Assembly (NCBI GenBank): GCA_003023195.1
Contig: PXRX01000008.1
Span: 163,191-227,190 of the forward strand
Source: Halobacteriales archaeon QS_8_69_26
Lineage (GTDB): Archaea; Halobacteriota; Halobacteria; Halobacteriales; SW-7-71-33
Length of the DNA: 64,000 nt
Reading direction: 5' to 3'
Part shown: one piece after another, positions 55,501 to 63,309 of the stretch
How positions within the stretch are numbered: position 1 is the first letter of the stretch
How the letters are laid out: each line of letters starts with the position of its first letter
Position numbers and translations under genes: made by a program
The notes under the pieces: generated by a model
The model's database searches: none
Told to the model about the DNA's origin: nothing
What the model saw: only the letters and a program-made list of their open reading frames with translations

Positions 55501-56680
55501 TCATCCCCTCTATCTCGTTCGTCTTGAGGACGCTGGAGACGCGGTTCGCGCCGTAGCCGAGCGGTAGCGCGACGACCGGCAACAGGAACGCCGCCCGGAC
55601 GGTGAAGTCCTGGAGCACGCCGACGACGACGTCGAGGAGGACCAGGCCGACCATCACGTAGCCGCCACAGACGAGACCGACCAGGACGGCGTCGCCACCG
55701 ATCCCGGGGATCGAACTGCCGGGGCCGCTCGCGAACCTCGTGGTCGCGCCCCGGGGGTCGACGGCGCCGGCGATGGCGACGATAACCGAGACGAACAGCA
55801 TCAGGTGGAGGACCGCGCCTTGCGTGTAGGTGATCACGAGCACCGAGTAGAGGAGGAAGACGCCGACGGGAACGACCACGTTCCCGACGATGGAGGGGGT
55901 CCGGGTGGGCGGGTACAGCCCCCGGTAGCCGAGCACCTCCGGGATCGTATTCCCCTCGGAGTACTTCGCGTAGTGGACGGCGAGGAACGCGCCCACGACG
56001 ACCAGCGGGAGCAGGTGGCCGGCGTCGACCGTCGGGGAGTAGACGCCGGCGAGGACGGGCGTGAACCCGTCCGAGGCGTTGACGTTCACGCCGATGGCCC
56101 CCCCGAGTTGCTCGGGGACGACCTTCCAGACGCGGTAGACGGGGTTGATGGAGAACAGGGCCGCCCACAGCAGGTAGACCGGGACCCTGGCGAGACTCTC
56201 CCAGAGGGCCGCTCGCCTCGCCGCGTCGTCGGAGTCGACCCCGATCAGGAGCCGTTCGCGGAACTGCGATCCCACGTACGCGACCGCGAGCGCCGGCAGC
56301 GCCAGTACCGTCCCGATGACCAGAAGCGGGAGTAGCTGGTCCGTCAGCCACTCGGCGGAACTCAGGTTCAGGACGAGTTCCTCCATGAGCTTCCTCCGCC
56401 GGTTCGCCCAGTCGCCCTGGAAGACGGTCACGGCCGCCGCCCTGGTCCCGACGTACAGTCCGACGAACGCGAGCGCCGACGCCCCGAGCCACTGACCCAT
56501 CGCGAGACGTTCGCCCTCGCCCGTGTACGTGCCGATCCGGTTCCGGTGGTAGCGTAACTTGTACCCGGCGTAGACGATGGCGAACGCCGGGAACACCAGT
56601 TCCCATGGGAAGAAGGCCAGTCCGAGCGCGATCAGGAACGCGATCAGGGCCCCCTTTACCGCTCTGACCTCAAGCACCAT
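52526..56680 (-). CDS. Large membrane HEAT-repeat protein with repeated T-[IL]-I-M acidic tail
   Basis: A 1384-residue protein. About ten transmembrane helices fill residues 1-400 (KGALIAFLIALGLAFFPWEL ... AAFLLPVVALPLGYGANRVS). A long HEAT solenoid (about 410-1060) follows, ending RLRRLQRDPAVDIEGETLQS. The last 300 residues are extremely acidic and contain ETQVWN, DTRVFDP, ETRVEA and then eight copies of ETLIMEPG/SETIIMQPG/SETLIMDP. The Thr followed by two residues and a bulky one resembles the ETTSVF phosphosite of GarA/OdhI that FHA domains read. The HEAT part is paralogous to the protein at 6552-9905. It is the last gene of the island, transcribed toward the peptidase gene. A signalling scaffold at the membrane is likely; the phosphosite idea is inference. 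Confidence 0.87.
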   Translation of the reverse strand: MVLEVRAVKGALIAFLIALGLAFFPWELVFPAFAIVYAGYKLRYHRNRIGTYTGEGERLAMGQWLGASALAFVGLYVGTRAAAVTVFQGDWANRRRKLMEELVLNLSSAEWLTDQLLPLLVIGTVLALPALAVAYVGSQFRERLLIGVDSDDAARRAALWESLARVPVYLLWAALFSINPVYRVWKVVPEQLGGAIGVNVNASDGFTPVLAGVYSPTVDAGHLLPLVVVGAFLAVHYAKYSEGNTIPEVLGYRGLYPPTRTPSIVGNVVVPVGVFLLYSVLVITYTQGAVLHLMLFVSVIVAIAGAVDPRGATTRFASGPGSSIPGIGGDAVLVGLVCGGYVMVGLVLLDVVVGVLQDFTVRAAFLLPVVALPLGYGANRVSSVLKTNEIEGMIERVEEDPSSITEGEIDRLLAYVRARDDGLRSTALEGLAIAAGASLYREDEALEEFVGALYLDDEKFARPALMGVVELLRGERALETVDRLTDEAVLAAVQKHLDGEDRTTRELGVEAYARILLIGYTSQEVERPPLDEVEDLPIERIEEILGDEPADIDLTSSVVKAFARLWYTAHRATDESRYARADLGTVLGSEDEQRILVDLVRWSEFTDGEARAAAAYALTSDTAIVETSGLDTVLSGVESDEPLVRYMAAHVLESSMSRHANRIDPNRLLGMLDDPDEQSRGQAAEAVFAFVEAASEERRGAVVEDIVAHLSNQDSALAGTAESALLRALELVPPDQLAEYPDATGIVAEYVPVEDATVSEPAAQVLKDLIQFNPEERHDDRVMTAIESGLTHQSETVREHCVAAAATVIAASPDDGRPFVEGLVLNLGTSGTVGEMAISGLSRVLDEYPGYGTEVLPEMAAGLGNPTPVSRQYAGAMIAGKNVSEVTAELVGDVTDHGVSRGDNLIEPLVNIAGNVGGATREAVFQSLANLSEEFPEASREAIPAVTAALEEGSVRVRRNAAEVLANVADHNPSAVEPVAENLAVVIDDSDTRTRATALDALDELAAHEPAAIASDIRRVIGRLDDDSSIVRERAAEVIVTLAERDPGLVDPAAEASDRLRRLQRDPAVDIEGETLQSAASAVQTGTPTGGTEPEGPAGEETQVWNVEDADEAGSSGDTRVFDPMEGGDDLDEMDEGEFDFGAVGEEETRVEAEDEDDEDAETLIMEPGGDEDDGSESPETEADAGDGDESSETIIMEPGDDDGDADEGADAVDEGDEPEADDESSETIIMQPGDDDAGDEADADDETSETIIMQPGDDESEAGDEGDAVAEGDDETSETIIMQPGDDGDDESEAGDADEETGAGDADEEGDAADDDETSETIIMQPGDDEDDETSETLIMDPDADDEDDETSETIIMQPGEDEDDADDAATESEQPEPSDGDD
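52598..53205 (-). repeat. In-gene repeats encoding SETIIMQPG blocks
   Basis: On the plus strand the block CGGGTTGCATGATGATGG or a close variant recurs (near 52601, 52701, 52829, 52913, 52980 and 53081), with related GGGTCCATGATCAG forms at 52651 and GGTTCCATGATCAG at 53177. Spacing is irregular (about 50-130 bases), filled with Asp/Glu codons. Confidence 0.85.
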
Positions 56681-57112
56681 GCCTCCGACACCTCTCTCTC
56701 ACCTCGTCGTTCCGGCGACCCGATACTGCCCCCCAGTCGGTAGCCCGGTATCCGATACGCGTCATGGTTATATCACCTGCTGTTCGCTTAATTTATGGCA
56801 TCGATAGAGAGTGCCATCAAAGTTCCCCTTCGGCGTCCCGCGGGTCTCGCCATCGCGGTCCCCCGGATCCGGATTCGTCGCGTGGCGGGGAGTGCGCCCT
56901 GGACGGCCGGGTTCGGGACCCACGCCTCGCCGACGGATGGAACTGGACGCGACCGGTTCGAACCGGACCAGGTCGGATCCGGGTGACCCACCGGCACCCG
57001 TGGGCCGGCGTTCTCGTCGAGTTACAGTAAACTTACTGTAATTGTGCCTCTCACCGCCTGGGTGCTCCCACGATTGTCGGGGTTTAACTGGCGCGTCGGC
57101 GTACCTCCCGAC
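56681..57112. other. Intergenic region at the right edge of the island
   Basis: 432 bases with no credible gene; open frames here lack haloarchaeal composition. It holds the start region of the HEAT gene (minus), an AT-rich patch (56765-56800), the palindrome at 57022 and the promoter of the gene at 57113. No tRNA or att-like direct repeat was recognised. Confidence 0.6.
57022..57041. promoter_or_regulatory. Palindrome TTACAGTAAACTTACTGTAA
   Basis: Two perfect nine-base arms (TTACAGTAA / TTACTGTAA) around AC. It is the third copy of the motif seen at 1136 and 11394. It lies about 40 bases before the TATA-like GGTTTAAC of the gene at 57113. Confidence 0.6.
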
Positions 57113-57397
57113 ATGTCGGATCCAGGGGACGACGCCGTCCGGGTGTGGCTGGTCGAACGGACGTACTCCGACGACGAGCAGAACATCATCGTCCTCACGT
57201 ACGCCACCCCGGACGGCGGGCGGTACCTCCGCCAGGAACGAGCCCTGACGAGTTTCGACGACGCGCCGGAGACGCCCGTTGCCGTCGACGCGGATCCGAT
57301 CAACCTCGGGACGGTGGAGGACGCCGACCGCCGGGAGCGATACGCCGCCGAGGCCCGGCGGATGGCGGCGGCCAACGACCCGGACGACGTGCTCTGA
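57113..57397 (+). CDS. Small conserved haloarchaeal protein, function unknown
   Basis: A 94-residue acidic protein, MSDPGDDAVRVWLVERTYSD onwards, with VLTYATPDGGRYLRQERALT and LGTVEDADRRERYAAEARRM. The pattern looks like a short haloarchaeal conserved family with a small beta domain and a C-terminal helix. ATG 57113 was preferred to the upstream ATG at 57044 because a TATA-like GGTTTAAC (57081-57088) lies about 28 bases before it. The palindrome at 57022-57041 lies further upstream, where a repressor or activator could act. No catalytic motif was recognised. Confidence 0.75.
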   Translation: MSDPGDDAVRVWLVERTYSDDEQNIIVLTYATPDGGRYLRQERALTSFDDAPETPVAVDADPINLGTVEDADRRERYAAEARRMAAANDPDDVL

Positions 57398-57558
57398 GGC
57401 GGGCCGGACGGGTCGGCGACGTGGGGAACCGCCCTTCGATGGCGAGCGGATCGTCGGGTGTCTGGCCGGCCGTCGGGTGGTGGAACCCCTCGTCCGGTGA
57501 TGCGACCGGTCCCCGGATGGCGATGTCTGCCCTCCGCTGACGGAACCGGTTCGGGCGG

Positions 57559-58101
57559 TCAGTCGGCGTCGTCCAGCACTCCCGACTCGCCCAGTTCCAC
57601 GAGGGCGTCGTCGAGGAGTTCGCGGACGACGAACTCCTCGTAGTGCTGGGTCTCGCAGTACTCGCAGGGCCGCATCTCCCTGGCGACGGCCTCGATGGCG
57701 TCGCCGTGGTCGTCGTACAGCGTCGCGACGAGTTCCCCGAGTTCCCCGGTCACCGTCGCCCGGGCCTCCGCGAGTCGTTCCTCGCTCCCCTCCGGGAGGT
57801 CGTACGAGAACACCCGGGTGTTCGACGCGTAGTACTTGCGGGTTCCCCCTCCGGCCTCCTCCAGGCGAGCGACCTCCACCAGGTCCGCCTCGCGGAGGAC
57901 GTTCAGGTGGTGCCGGACCGTCGTCTCGGCCCTCGGGTCGCCGCGCCGTTCCAGTTCCGCCCTGATCTCCCCGACAGTGAGTTCCTCGTCGGCGAGGGCG
58001 TCGAGTACCTTCGCCCGCAGGTCGTTCTCCAGGGCCTTCGCCGTTTCCGGGTCGGTGGTCACGACCTCGCGGATGGGGACGTCGGAGTCGAACAGGGCCA
58101 T
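57559..58101 (-). CDS. Winged-helix metal-responsive regulator
   Basis: A 180-residue regulator from ATG 58101 (MALFDSDVPIREVVTTDPET). A winged helix-turn-helix (about residues 20-85) includes LRAKVLDALADEELTVGEIR and RAETTVRHHLNVLREADLVE, then GTRKYYASN as the wing. A helical linker follows. The C-terminal CEYCETQHYEEF (about residues 150-161) is a Cys/Cys/His cluster suited to sensing Cu or Zn. It is divergent from the copper-type P-ATPase with 147 bases between, containing palindromes. It is therefore probably its metal-dependent regulator. Confidence 0.85.
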   Translation of the reverse strand: MALFDSDVPIREVVTTDPETAKALENDLRAKVLDALADEELTVGEIRAELERRGDPRAETTVRHHLNVLREADLVEVARLEEAGGGTRKYYASNTRVFSYDLPEGSEERLAEARATVTGELGELVATLYDDHGDAIEAVAREMRPCEYCETQHYEEFVVRELLDDALVELGESGVLDDAD

Positions 58102-58248
58102 CGGCCCCGGTCTACGTACACGACACCCGTAAGAGTACCGGTACAACTATAATAGTACCTGTATATCTAGAACGATATTCGTACAGATGTAGTATCACTA
58201 CGACAGCTGTCGTAACAGTTACGTACCTGCCGCACCGAGTCTTCCCCG
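58102..58248. promoter_or_regulatory. Divergent metal-responsive promoter with palindromes
   Basis: AT-rich region between regulator and P-ATPase. TACGACAGCTGTCGTA (58199-58214) is a perfect 16-base palindrome 34 bases before the ATPase ATG. GTACCGGTAC (58135-58144) is a perfect 10-base palindrome nearer the regulator. TATA-like ATAATAG and TGTATATC lie between them. Confidence 0.6.
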
Positions 58249-60669
58249 ATGGGGACGACACAAGAACGGTTCGCCGTCGGCGGGATGGCCTGCTCGTTCT
58301 GCGCCGAGAGCATCGAGACCGCGTACGACCGGACCGAGGGGGTCGAGGCGGCCGACGTGAGTCTCGCCCACGAGGAGGTGCTCGTCCGCTACGACGACCA
58401 GCGGATCGGTGCGGTCGAGGTCAGGGACACGCTCCGGGACCTGGGGTACACGATCCGCGACCCGGACAAGGAGCGGCGGTACGAACAACAGCAGGCGGAA
58501 CTCGCGGCCGCCAGGCGGACGCTCCTGTTCGCCGGCGGGGCGTCGGCCATCACGGCGGGGCTGATGCTGTGGATGGTCGTCGTCGTGGGGCGGTTCGAGT
58601 CGTCGTCGGTCGCGATGGACCTGGCCACGCTGGGGCTCGCACTCGCGACGATGTTCGGTCCCGGACGGTACATCACGGGGAAGGCCTACCAGAGCCTCCG
58701 GCGGGGGATCCTCAACCAGCACGTCCTCCTGGAGGCGGGTGCGTTCGCCGGCCTGCTGGGAGGGTGTCTGGGGTTGCTCGGCGTCCCCGGCTTCCCGACG
58801 GTCCACTTCTTCGCCGTCGCCGTGTTCGTCACGACCTACCACGTCCTCTCGGAGTACACCAGTCTGGTCGTGCGCACGCGCGCGAGCCGTGCCGTCCGGA
58901 ACCTGCTCGACCTCCGCCCCGAGACGGCACGACGGGTCACCGGGGACCGCGAAGCGCGGAACGCCTCGGAACGGGCGAGCGGGCGGAGCCCGCCAGCGGA
59001 GGCCGTGGAGGAGGTGCCCGTCGACGACCTCGCGGTCGGCGACCGCGTGCGGGTCGAGCCCGGGGAGGCCGTCCCCACCGACGGGGTGGTCGTCGACGGC
59101 GAGTCGGCAGTCGACGAATCGGCCGCCACCGGCGAACCGATCCCCGAGGAGAAAACGGAGGGGGACGAGGTGGTTGGGGGGAGCGTCAACGGGACGGGGA
59201 CGCTCCTCGTCGAGGTCACGGCGACCGGCGAGGACGCGTTCCTGAACCGGGTCGCCCGGGAAATCGAGGAGGCCCGCGCGGCCAAGCCCGGGATCGTTCG
59301 CCTCGCCGACCGCGTCCTCCGGTACTTCGTCCCGGGGGTCCTCGCCGTTGCCGCGCTGTCGGTCGCGTTCTGGCTGGTCGCGCCGCTCGCCTGGGGCGGC
59401 GACCCGGACCTCCGGCGGGGCGCCTTCGCCGCGCTCGCGGTCCTGGTCCTCGGCTACCCGTGTGCCCTCGGGATGGCCACGCCGCTCGCCCTGATCCGCG
59501 GGGGCGGTCGGGCCGCCAGCCGCGGAATCCTGCTGCGGTCGGGCGACGCATTCCAGGTCTTCCCCGACGTCGACCACGTCGTCCTGGACAAGACCGGGAC
59601 GATCACCGTCGGCGACCCCGCCGTCAGCGAAGTAATACCTATTACAGATGAGGCGCCTATTCTGGATAAGGTAGATGGTGTAGACCAGGTGATCGGGACG
59701 GCCGCCAGCGCGGAGGCGTTCTCGGAACACCCGCTGGCGGACGCCGTCCTCGACGCCGCCGCAGACCGCGGCGTCGACTACCCCGATCCCCTGGGGTTCG
59801 AGTCGGTGACCGGCAGGGGCGTCCGCGCGACGGTGGACTGGGCGGCGCTCCCCACCGCCGACGGATCGAGCGACGACGGCAGGGTGCCGGGTGACACCGT
59901 CGGGGAACCGGGGGGCACGGACGAGGTGCTTGTCGGCAAGCCAGGGTGGCTACGGAGCGAAGGGATCGACCTGACCCGTGGCCGCGACGCGATCGATCGG
60001 CTCCAGGGCCGCGGTCTGACGGTGTCGGGCGTCGCCCGCGACGGGGTCCTCGTCGGCCTGGTCGGGGTCGGCGACGAGGTCAAGGACGACGCCGCCGACA
60101 CGGTCCGGCGAATGCGGGACGCCGGGGTTACGCCGGTGATGATAACCGGGGACGACGGGCGGACCGCCCGCGCCGTCGCCGACGAGGTGGGGATCGACCG
60201 GGTGCTGGCCGACGTACTCCCCGACGAGAAGCGAACCGAGGTGCGCCGCCTGCAGGATGAGGGCCACCGCGTCGCGGTGGTCGGGGACGGCATCAACGAC
60301 GCGCCGGCGCTCGCGCAGGCGGACGTCGGCGTGGCCATCGGTGCCGGGACTGACGTCGCCATCGAGTCGGCCGACGTCGTGTTGCTGGGCGACCGGATCG
60401 GTGGCGTGATGGACGCCTACGGGATCGCTCGGGAGAGCTACCGCACGACGCGCCAGAACCTCGTCACCGCCTTCTCGTTCAACGGCGTCGGCGTCGCGGC
60501 GGCGACGACGGGCCTCGTCCACCCTGTCTGGGCGATGATAGCAATGGTCCTGTCGGTGACGGCGGTGCTGGCGAACAGCTTCGCCGGGGGAATTCTCTCG
60601 GGGGAGAGCGTCACTACGGGCTTCTCGGTCGACGACGAGGACCGGATCGCCGACGGAACCGCGGACTAG
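58249..60669 (+). CDS. copA: Copper-type heavy-metal P1B ATPase
   Basis: An 806-residue exporter. The N-terminal HMA domain has GGMACSFCAESI (CxxC, about residues 13-16). A poorly conserved charged linker and eight helices follow. The actuator TGE is in AATGEPIPEEK. The metal-site helix reads LGYPCALGMATPLALIRGGG (near 402), so the first Cys of CPC is Tyr. DKTGTITVG (Asp447) is phosphorylated; HP is in SEHPLAD, hinge [16 protein letters not shown]. Monovalent-copper pumps normally have CPC; YPC leaves one Cys, so Cu is likely but ion choice is uncertain. A CxxC metallochaperone gene overlaps its stop on the other strand. Bases 59628-59690 have unusually AT-rich codons (EVIPITDEAPILDKVDGVDQ). 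Confidence 0.9.
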   Translation: MGTTQERFAVGGMACSFCAESIETAYDRTEGVEAADVSLAHEEVLVRYDDQRIGAVEVRDTLRDLGYTIRDPDKERRYEQQQAELAAARRTLLFAGGASAITAGLMLWMVVVVGRFESSSVAMDLATLGLALATMFGPGRYITGKAYQSLRRGILNQHVLLEAGAFAGLLGGCLGLLGVPGFPTVHFFAVAVFVTTYHVLSEYTSLVVRTRASRAVRNLLDLRPETARRVTGDREARNASERASGRSPPAEAVEEVPVDDLAVGDRVRVEPGEAVPTDGVVVDGESAVDESAATGEPIPEEKTEGDEVVGGSVNGTGTLLVEVTATGEDAFLNRVAREIEEARAAKPGIVRLADRVLRYFVPGVLAVAALSVAFWLVAPLAWGGDPDLRRGAFAALAVLVLGYPCALGMATPLALIRGGGRAASRGILLRSGDAFQVFPDVDHVVLDKTGTITVGDPAVSEVIPITDEAPILDKVDGVDQVIGTAASAEAFSEHPLADAVLDAAADRGVDYPDPLGFESVTGRGVRATVDWAALPTADGSSDDGRVPGDTVGEPGGTDEVLVGKPGWLRSEGIDLTRGRDAIDRLQGRGLTVSGVARDGVLVGLVGVGDEVKDDAADTVRRMRDAGVTPVMITGDDGRTARAVADEVGIDRVLADVLPDEKRTEVRRLQDEGHRVAVVGDGINDAPALAQADVGVAIGAGTDVAIESADVVLLGDRIGGVMDAYGIARESYRTTRQNLVTAFSFNGVGVAAATTGLVHPVWAMIAMVLSVTAVLANSFAGGILSGESVTTGFSVDDEDRIADGTAD

Positions 60670-60872
60670 GCCGCCACGTCGTAGCCCGCGTCCTCGATGG
60701 TCGCTTCGACGTCCTCGTCCGTGACGTCGTCATCGGCGACGACCTCGACGGCTCCTTCCTCGTGGTCGGCGTCGACCCTGGTGACCCCCTCGACCTTCCC
60801 CAGGGCGCTCTCGACGTTCTGTTCACAGCCGCCACACGCCATGCCGGTCACCCGGATGGTCCGTCGGTTCAT
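60666..60872 (-). CDS. copZ: CopZ-like heavy-metal chaperone
   Basis: A 68-residue HMA-fold metallochaperone. MNRRTIRVTGMACGGCEQNV holds the MxCxxC metal site (Cys13 and Cys16). The fold is completed by GVTRVDADHEEGAVEVVADD and VEATIEDAGYDVA. It should carry Cu(I) to the adjacent P-ATPase. The two genes are convergent and their last codons overlap by four bases. No separate promoter box was identified with confidence. Confidence 0.92.
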   Translation of the reverse strand: MNRRTIRVTGMACGGCEQNVESALGKVEGVTRVDADHEEGAVEVVADDDVTDEDVEATIEDAGYDVAA

Positions 60873-61100
60873 GTGTCTCCCTCCGGCCTCGACGGCGAAG
60901 TCCGTTTCGGCTTCCGGGTCACGGGAGCGGATCCGCCGATCGGAGGCACCGATGACCCGTCCCCAGAACGGGGGAAGCGATCCCGGAGATTCGATATAGC
61001 GATATTTGGTTTATGGGGGTCGCCGATCCGGACGGCCGATTCCACGGAAACCGGTGCTCAGAGACGATATAACCGGTGAATTTCGAGAAGAAGGGGGGTG

Positions 61101-62003
61101 CTACGAGAGCTCCCGGACGGACGCGAACGCACCCTCGCTGATGGCCTCCGCGACGGCACGCTCGTCGACCTCGGGCGTCTCGTCTGGGTGCTTCCGCCGG
61201 AAGTACCCGACCGCGTTACTGACGTCCCGCTCTAAGAGTTCGCCGGCGTTCTCGTGGCCGGTTTCGACGGCCTGGGGCCAGTCGAACAGGGTGACGCCGT
61301 CGGGCCGGACGAAGACGTTGTACTCGCTCATGTCGGCGTGGACCCATCCCTCGTCGTGGGCGGCCGCGAGTTCCCGGAGGATCGCGTCGAGGACGGTGAC
61401 TGCGCCGTCCTGGAGTTCGGCACGGGAGAGTTCGACGCCCTCCATCTTCTCCATGACGATCGCGTGGCGGTTGTGGTCGACCGGCCGCGGGACCGACACT
61501 TCGGGGTACAGCGACCTGAGAGTCTCGTACTCCCGTTCGGCGGCCTTCCTGGCGGTGTACACGTCCGAGACGTGCTCGCGGTCGGACGTGTAGCTCCGCC
61601 CGCGGCGGACCTCCCGGAAGTTGGTGATCCCTTCCCGGTGGTACTTCAGGGCCATCGGCTTGTACGAGCGGACCTCGTAGACGTCGGACTCCTTACCCAC
61701 TCCGAGGGGTGCGCCCACCGCGTCGATGGTGTCCCGCTCCGAGAGCGTGTGTAGCGCGAGTGCGTCGTACCCCTCGAAGGTCAGCCGGTACCCCTCGTAC
61801 TGGATGGTCTTCTTCTCTATCAGTTCGCGCTTGAGACACCGCTCCAGGCGGTAGTCGATGTCCTCGGGATCCAGCCCCGCGAACTCCGGGAGCTTCCCGC
61901 GGTCGACCCACTCCGAGAACCGCATCCCCTGCTCGACGCCCGACAGCAGGTAGAAGTCTCCCCCCTCGAGTTCCCCCATCAGCCCGGCGACGTTGTCGAC
62001 CAT
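61101..62003 (-). CDS. rio2: RIO2 family kinase/ATPase
   Basis: A 300-residue atypical kinase of ribosome biogenesis. The N-terminal winged helix (about 1-85, LTFEGYDALALHTL) is specific to Rio2. The kinase part shows GVGKESDVYEV, MALKYHREG (Lys), HAIVMEKMEGVEL hinge, HADMSEYNVFV catalytic loop and LFDWPQAVETGH metal-binding Asp. Family members act in small-subunit rRNA maturation. Length and order are normal for archaeal Rio2. The ATG at 62003 is followed by a TATA-poor upstream region; the YndJ-like gene lies beyond on the same strand. Confidence 0.95.
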   Translation of the reverse strand: MVDNVAGLMGELEGGDFYLLSGVEQGMRFSEWVDRGKLPEFAGLDPEDIDYRLERCLKRELIEKKTIQYEGYRLTFEGYDALALHTLSERDTIDAVGAPLGVGKESDVYEVRSYKPMALKYHREGITNFREVRRGRSYTSDREHVSDVYTARKAAEREYETLRSLYPEVSVPRPVDHNRHAIVMEKMEGVELSRAELQDGAVTVLDAILRELAAAHDEGWVHADMSEYNVFVRPDGVTLFDWPQAVETGHENAGELLERDVSNAVGYFRRKHPDETPEVDERAVAEAISEGAFASVRELS

Positions 62004-62242
62004 ACGATCCCTTGCCGGCGGGCGGGTTTAAGCCCCCCGCGTCCCGGCGATAAACCGTTATTCGCTATATGATCTGGTTCGACTTCGGTTCCGCTTCGGC
62101 CGCCTCCCGGTCGTGGCGACGTCGGTACTCGTGAAGAACCGGCCCGGCGCGGACCTGGGTCTTGCTTACCGTGGTCCGGCAGACCTGGAGGAGCGCCCGA
62201 CGAGCATTGGGGAACACGGTTTGCGTGGGTGACCGCCGCGGA
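62004..62242. other. Intergenic region with one doubtful short ORF
   Basis: 239 bases between the Rio2 and YndJ-like genes. A minus-strand 73-codon frame (62065-62286) ends HEYRRRHDREAAEAEPKSNQ. It overlaps the neighbouring gene, lacks acidic character and has no recognised relatives, so it may be a gene remnant. No tRNA cloverleaf was found. Confidence 0.35.
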
Positions 62243-63307
62243 TCACTCGTGCCCGGCCTCGCCGACCAGCCACCGGCAGGCCACAAGCGCGGGGAGCGCG
62301 AACCCGAAGGCGTTGAGGGTGCCGTGCCAGGTCACCATCCGTTCGATCCCCACCAGCCGTCCGGTCGCGGGGTACGCCGAGTAGCCGTAGGCAAGCGCGA
62401 GCGCCATGGTCGCGAATAACGAGAGGGCGGCCAGAGCCAGCAACGCGGCCGGCACCCCCGGCAGGTCGGGGACCACCCGGCGGAGGACGACCGCCGCGAA
62501 GAGCGCGACGGCGACGGTGAACGCCGCGACGGCGAGCACCTCGACCAGCGGGGAGAACGTTATCCCGACCGCTATCAGCCCGACGTTGACGACGATCACG
62601 AGCAGTGCCCCCGCCGTGAGCCGTCCCGCGGGACCGTCGCCGAACCGCCCGGCCTCGTCGGTCAGGTGCCGGGAGACGACACCCGCAACCAGCGGCAGGG
62701 CGAACCCGGCGTAGTGGAAGTGCACCGCCGTCAGCAGGACGATCAGCGGGTCGAACCGGAGGCTGATCCCGGCGGCGTGGAGGACCAGGGCGACCCCGGC
62801 GACCGGGACGTACAGCAGTGCGGCGTCGACGGCCAGTGCCGGGAGGGGCCGTGGTCCACGCGCCAGGAGGCGGGCGAGGCCCACCACCGCGAGCGCACCG
62901 GTGACGACGAGCCACGGGAGGACCAGCACCACCCTCGCGGCCGTCCCGGCGGGAAGCCCGAGGCCGACGACTGCGGCGAGTGCGGCAGGGAACTGTCCGA
63001 CTGCGGCGACCCGGAACGCCTGCGCCGCCGGGAGGGCGGTCGATCGGCTCCCGTCGTCCTCCCGTCTACCGAAGCGATCGCGGGGGGAGAGCAGTCCCAG
63101 TCCCAGTGGGACCACCACCAGGACGGCGAGGCCGACGAACAGGTCCACCCGTCCCAGTGCCACGGTCCCGGAGGTGTCCAGGGCGGCGAGGGCCACCCAG
63201 ACCGCTCCCCCGACCACCGCGCTCCGGTCGACGACCCACCGACTGCCGGGCGATCCCGACCGGGAGCGTTCCGGGTCGGTCGCCGTCGAGGCGTCGGATC
63301 CGCTCAT
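62243..63307 (-). CDS. YndJ-like integral membrane protein
   Basis: A 354-residue protein from ATG 63307 (MSGSDASTATDPERSRSGSP). After a charged start it has about ten hydrophobic helices, with DPLIVLLTAVHFHYAGFALP, PLVAGVVSRHL and MVTWHGTLNAFGFALPALVA in the second half. The HFHYAGF and HGTLNAFGF motifs match the YndJ family. In Bacillus YndJ this membrane part is joined to a DUF4166 domain; here the DUF4166 is a separate upstream gene whose stop is three bases before this ATG. Function of the family is unknown. Confidence 0.82.
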   Translation of the reverse strand: MSGSDASTATDPERSRSGSPGSRWVVDRSAVVGGAVWVALAALDTSGTVALGRVDLFVGLAVLVVVPLGLGLLSPRDRFGRREDDGSRSTALPAAQAFRVAAVGQFPAALAAVVGLGLPAGTAARVVLVLPWLVVTGALAVVGLARLLARGPRPLPALAVDAALLYVPVAGVALVLHAAGISLRFDPLIVLLTAVHFHYAGFALPLVAGVVSRHLTDEAGRFGDGPAGRLTAGALLVIVVNVGLIAVGITFSPLVEVLAVAAFTVAVALFAAVVLRRVVPDLPGVPAALLALAALSLFATMALALAYGYSAYPATGRLVGIERMVTWHGTLNAFGFALPALVACRWLVGEAGHE

Positions 63308-63309
63308 CG

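Noticed and set aside
62040..62242. Possible tRNA near a GGTTCGACTT sequence
   Set aside because: No matching acceptor, D or anticodon stems could be drawn around it.
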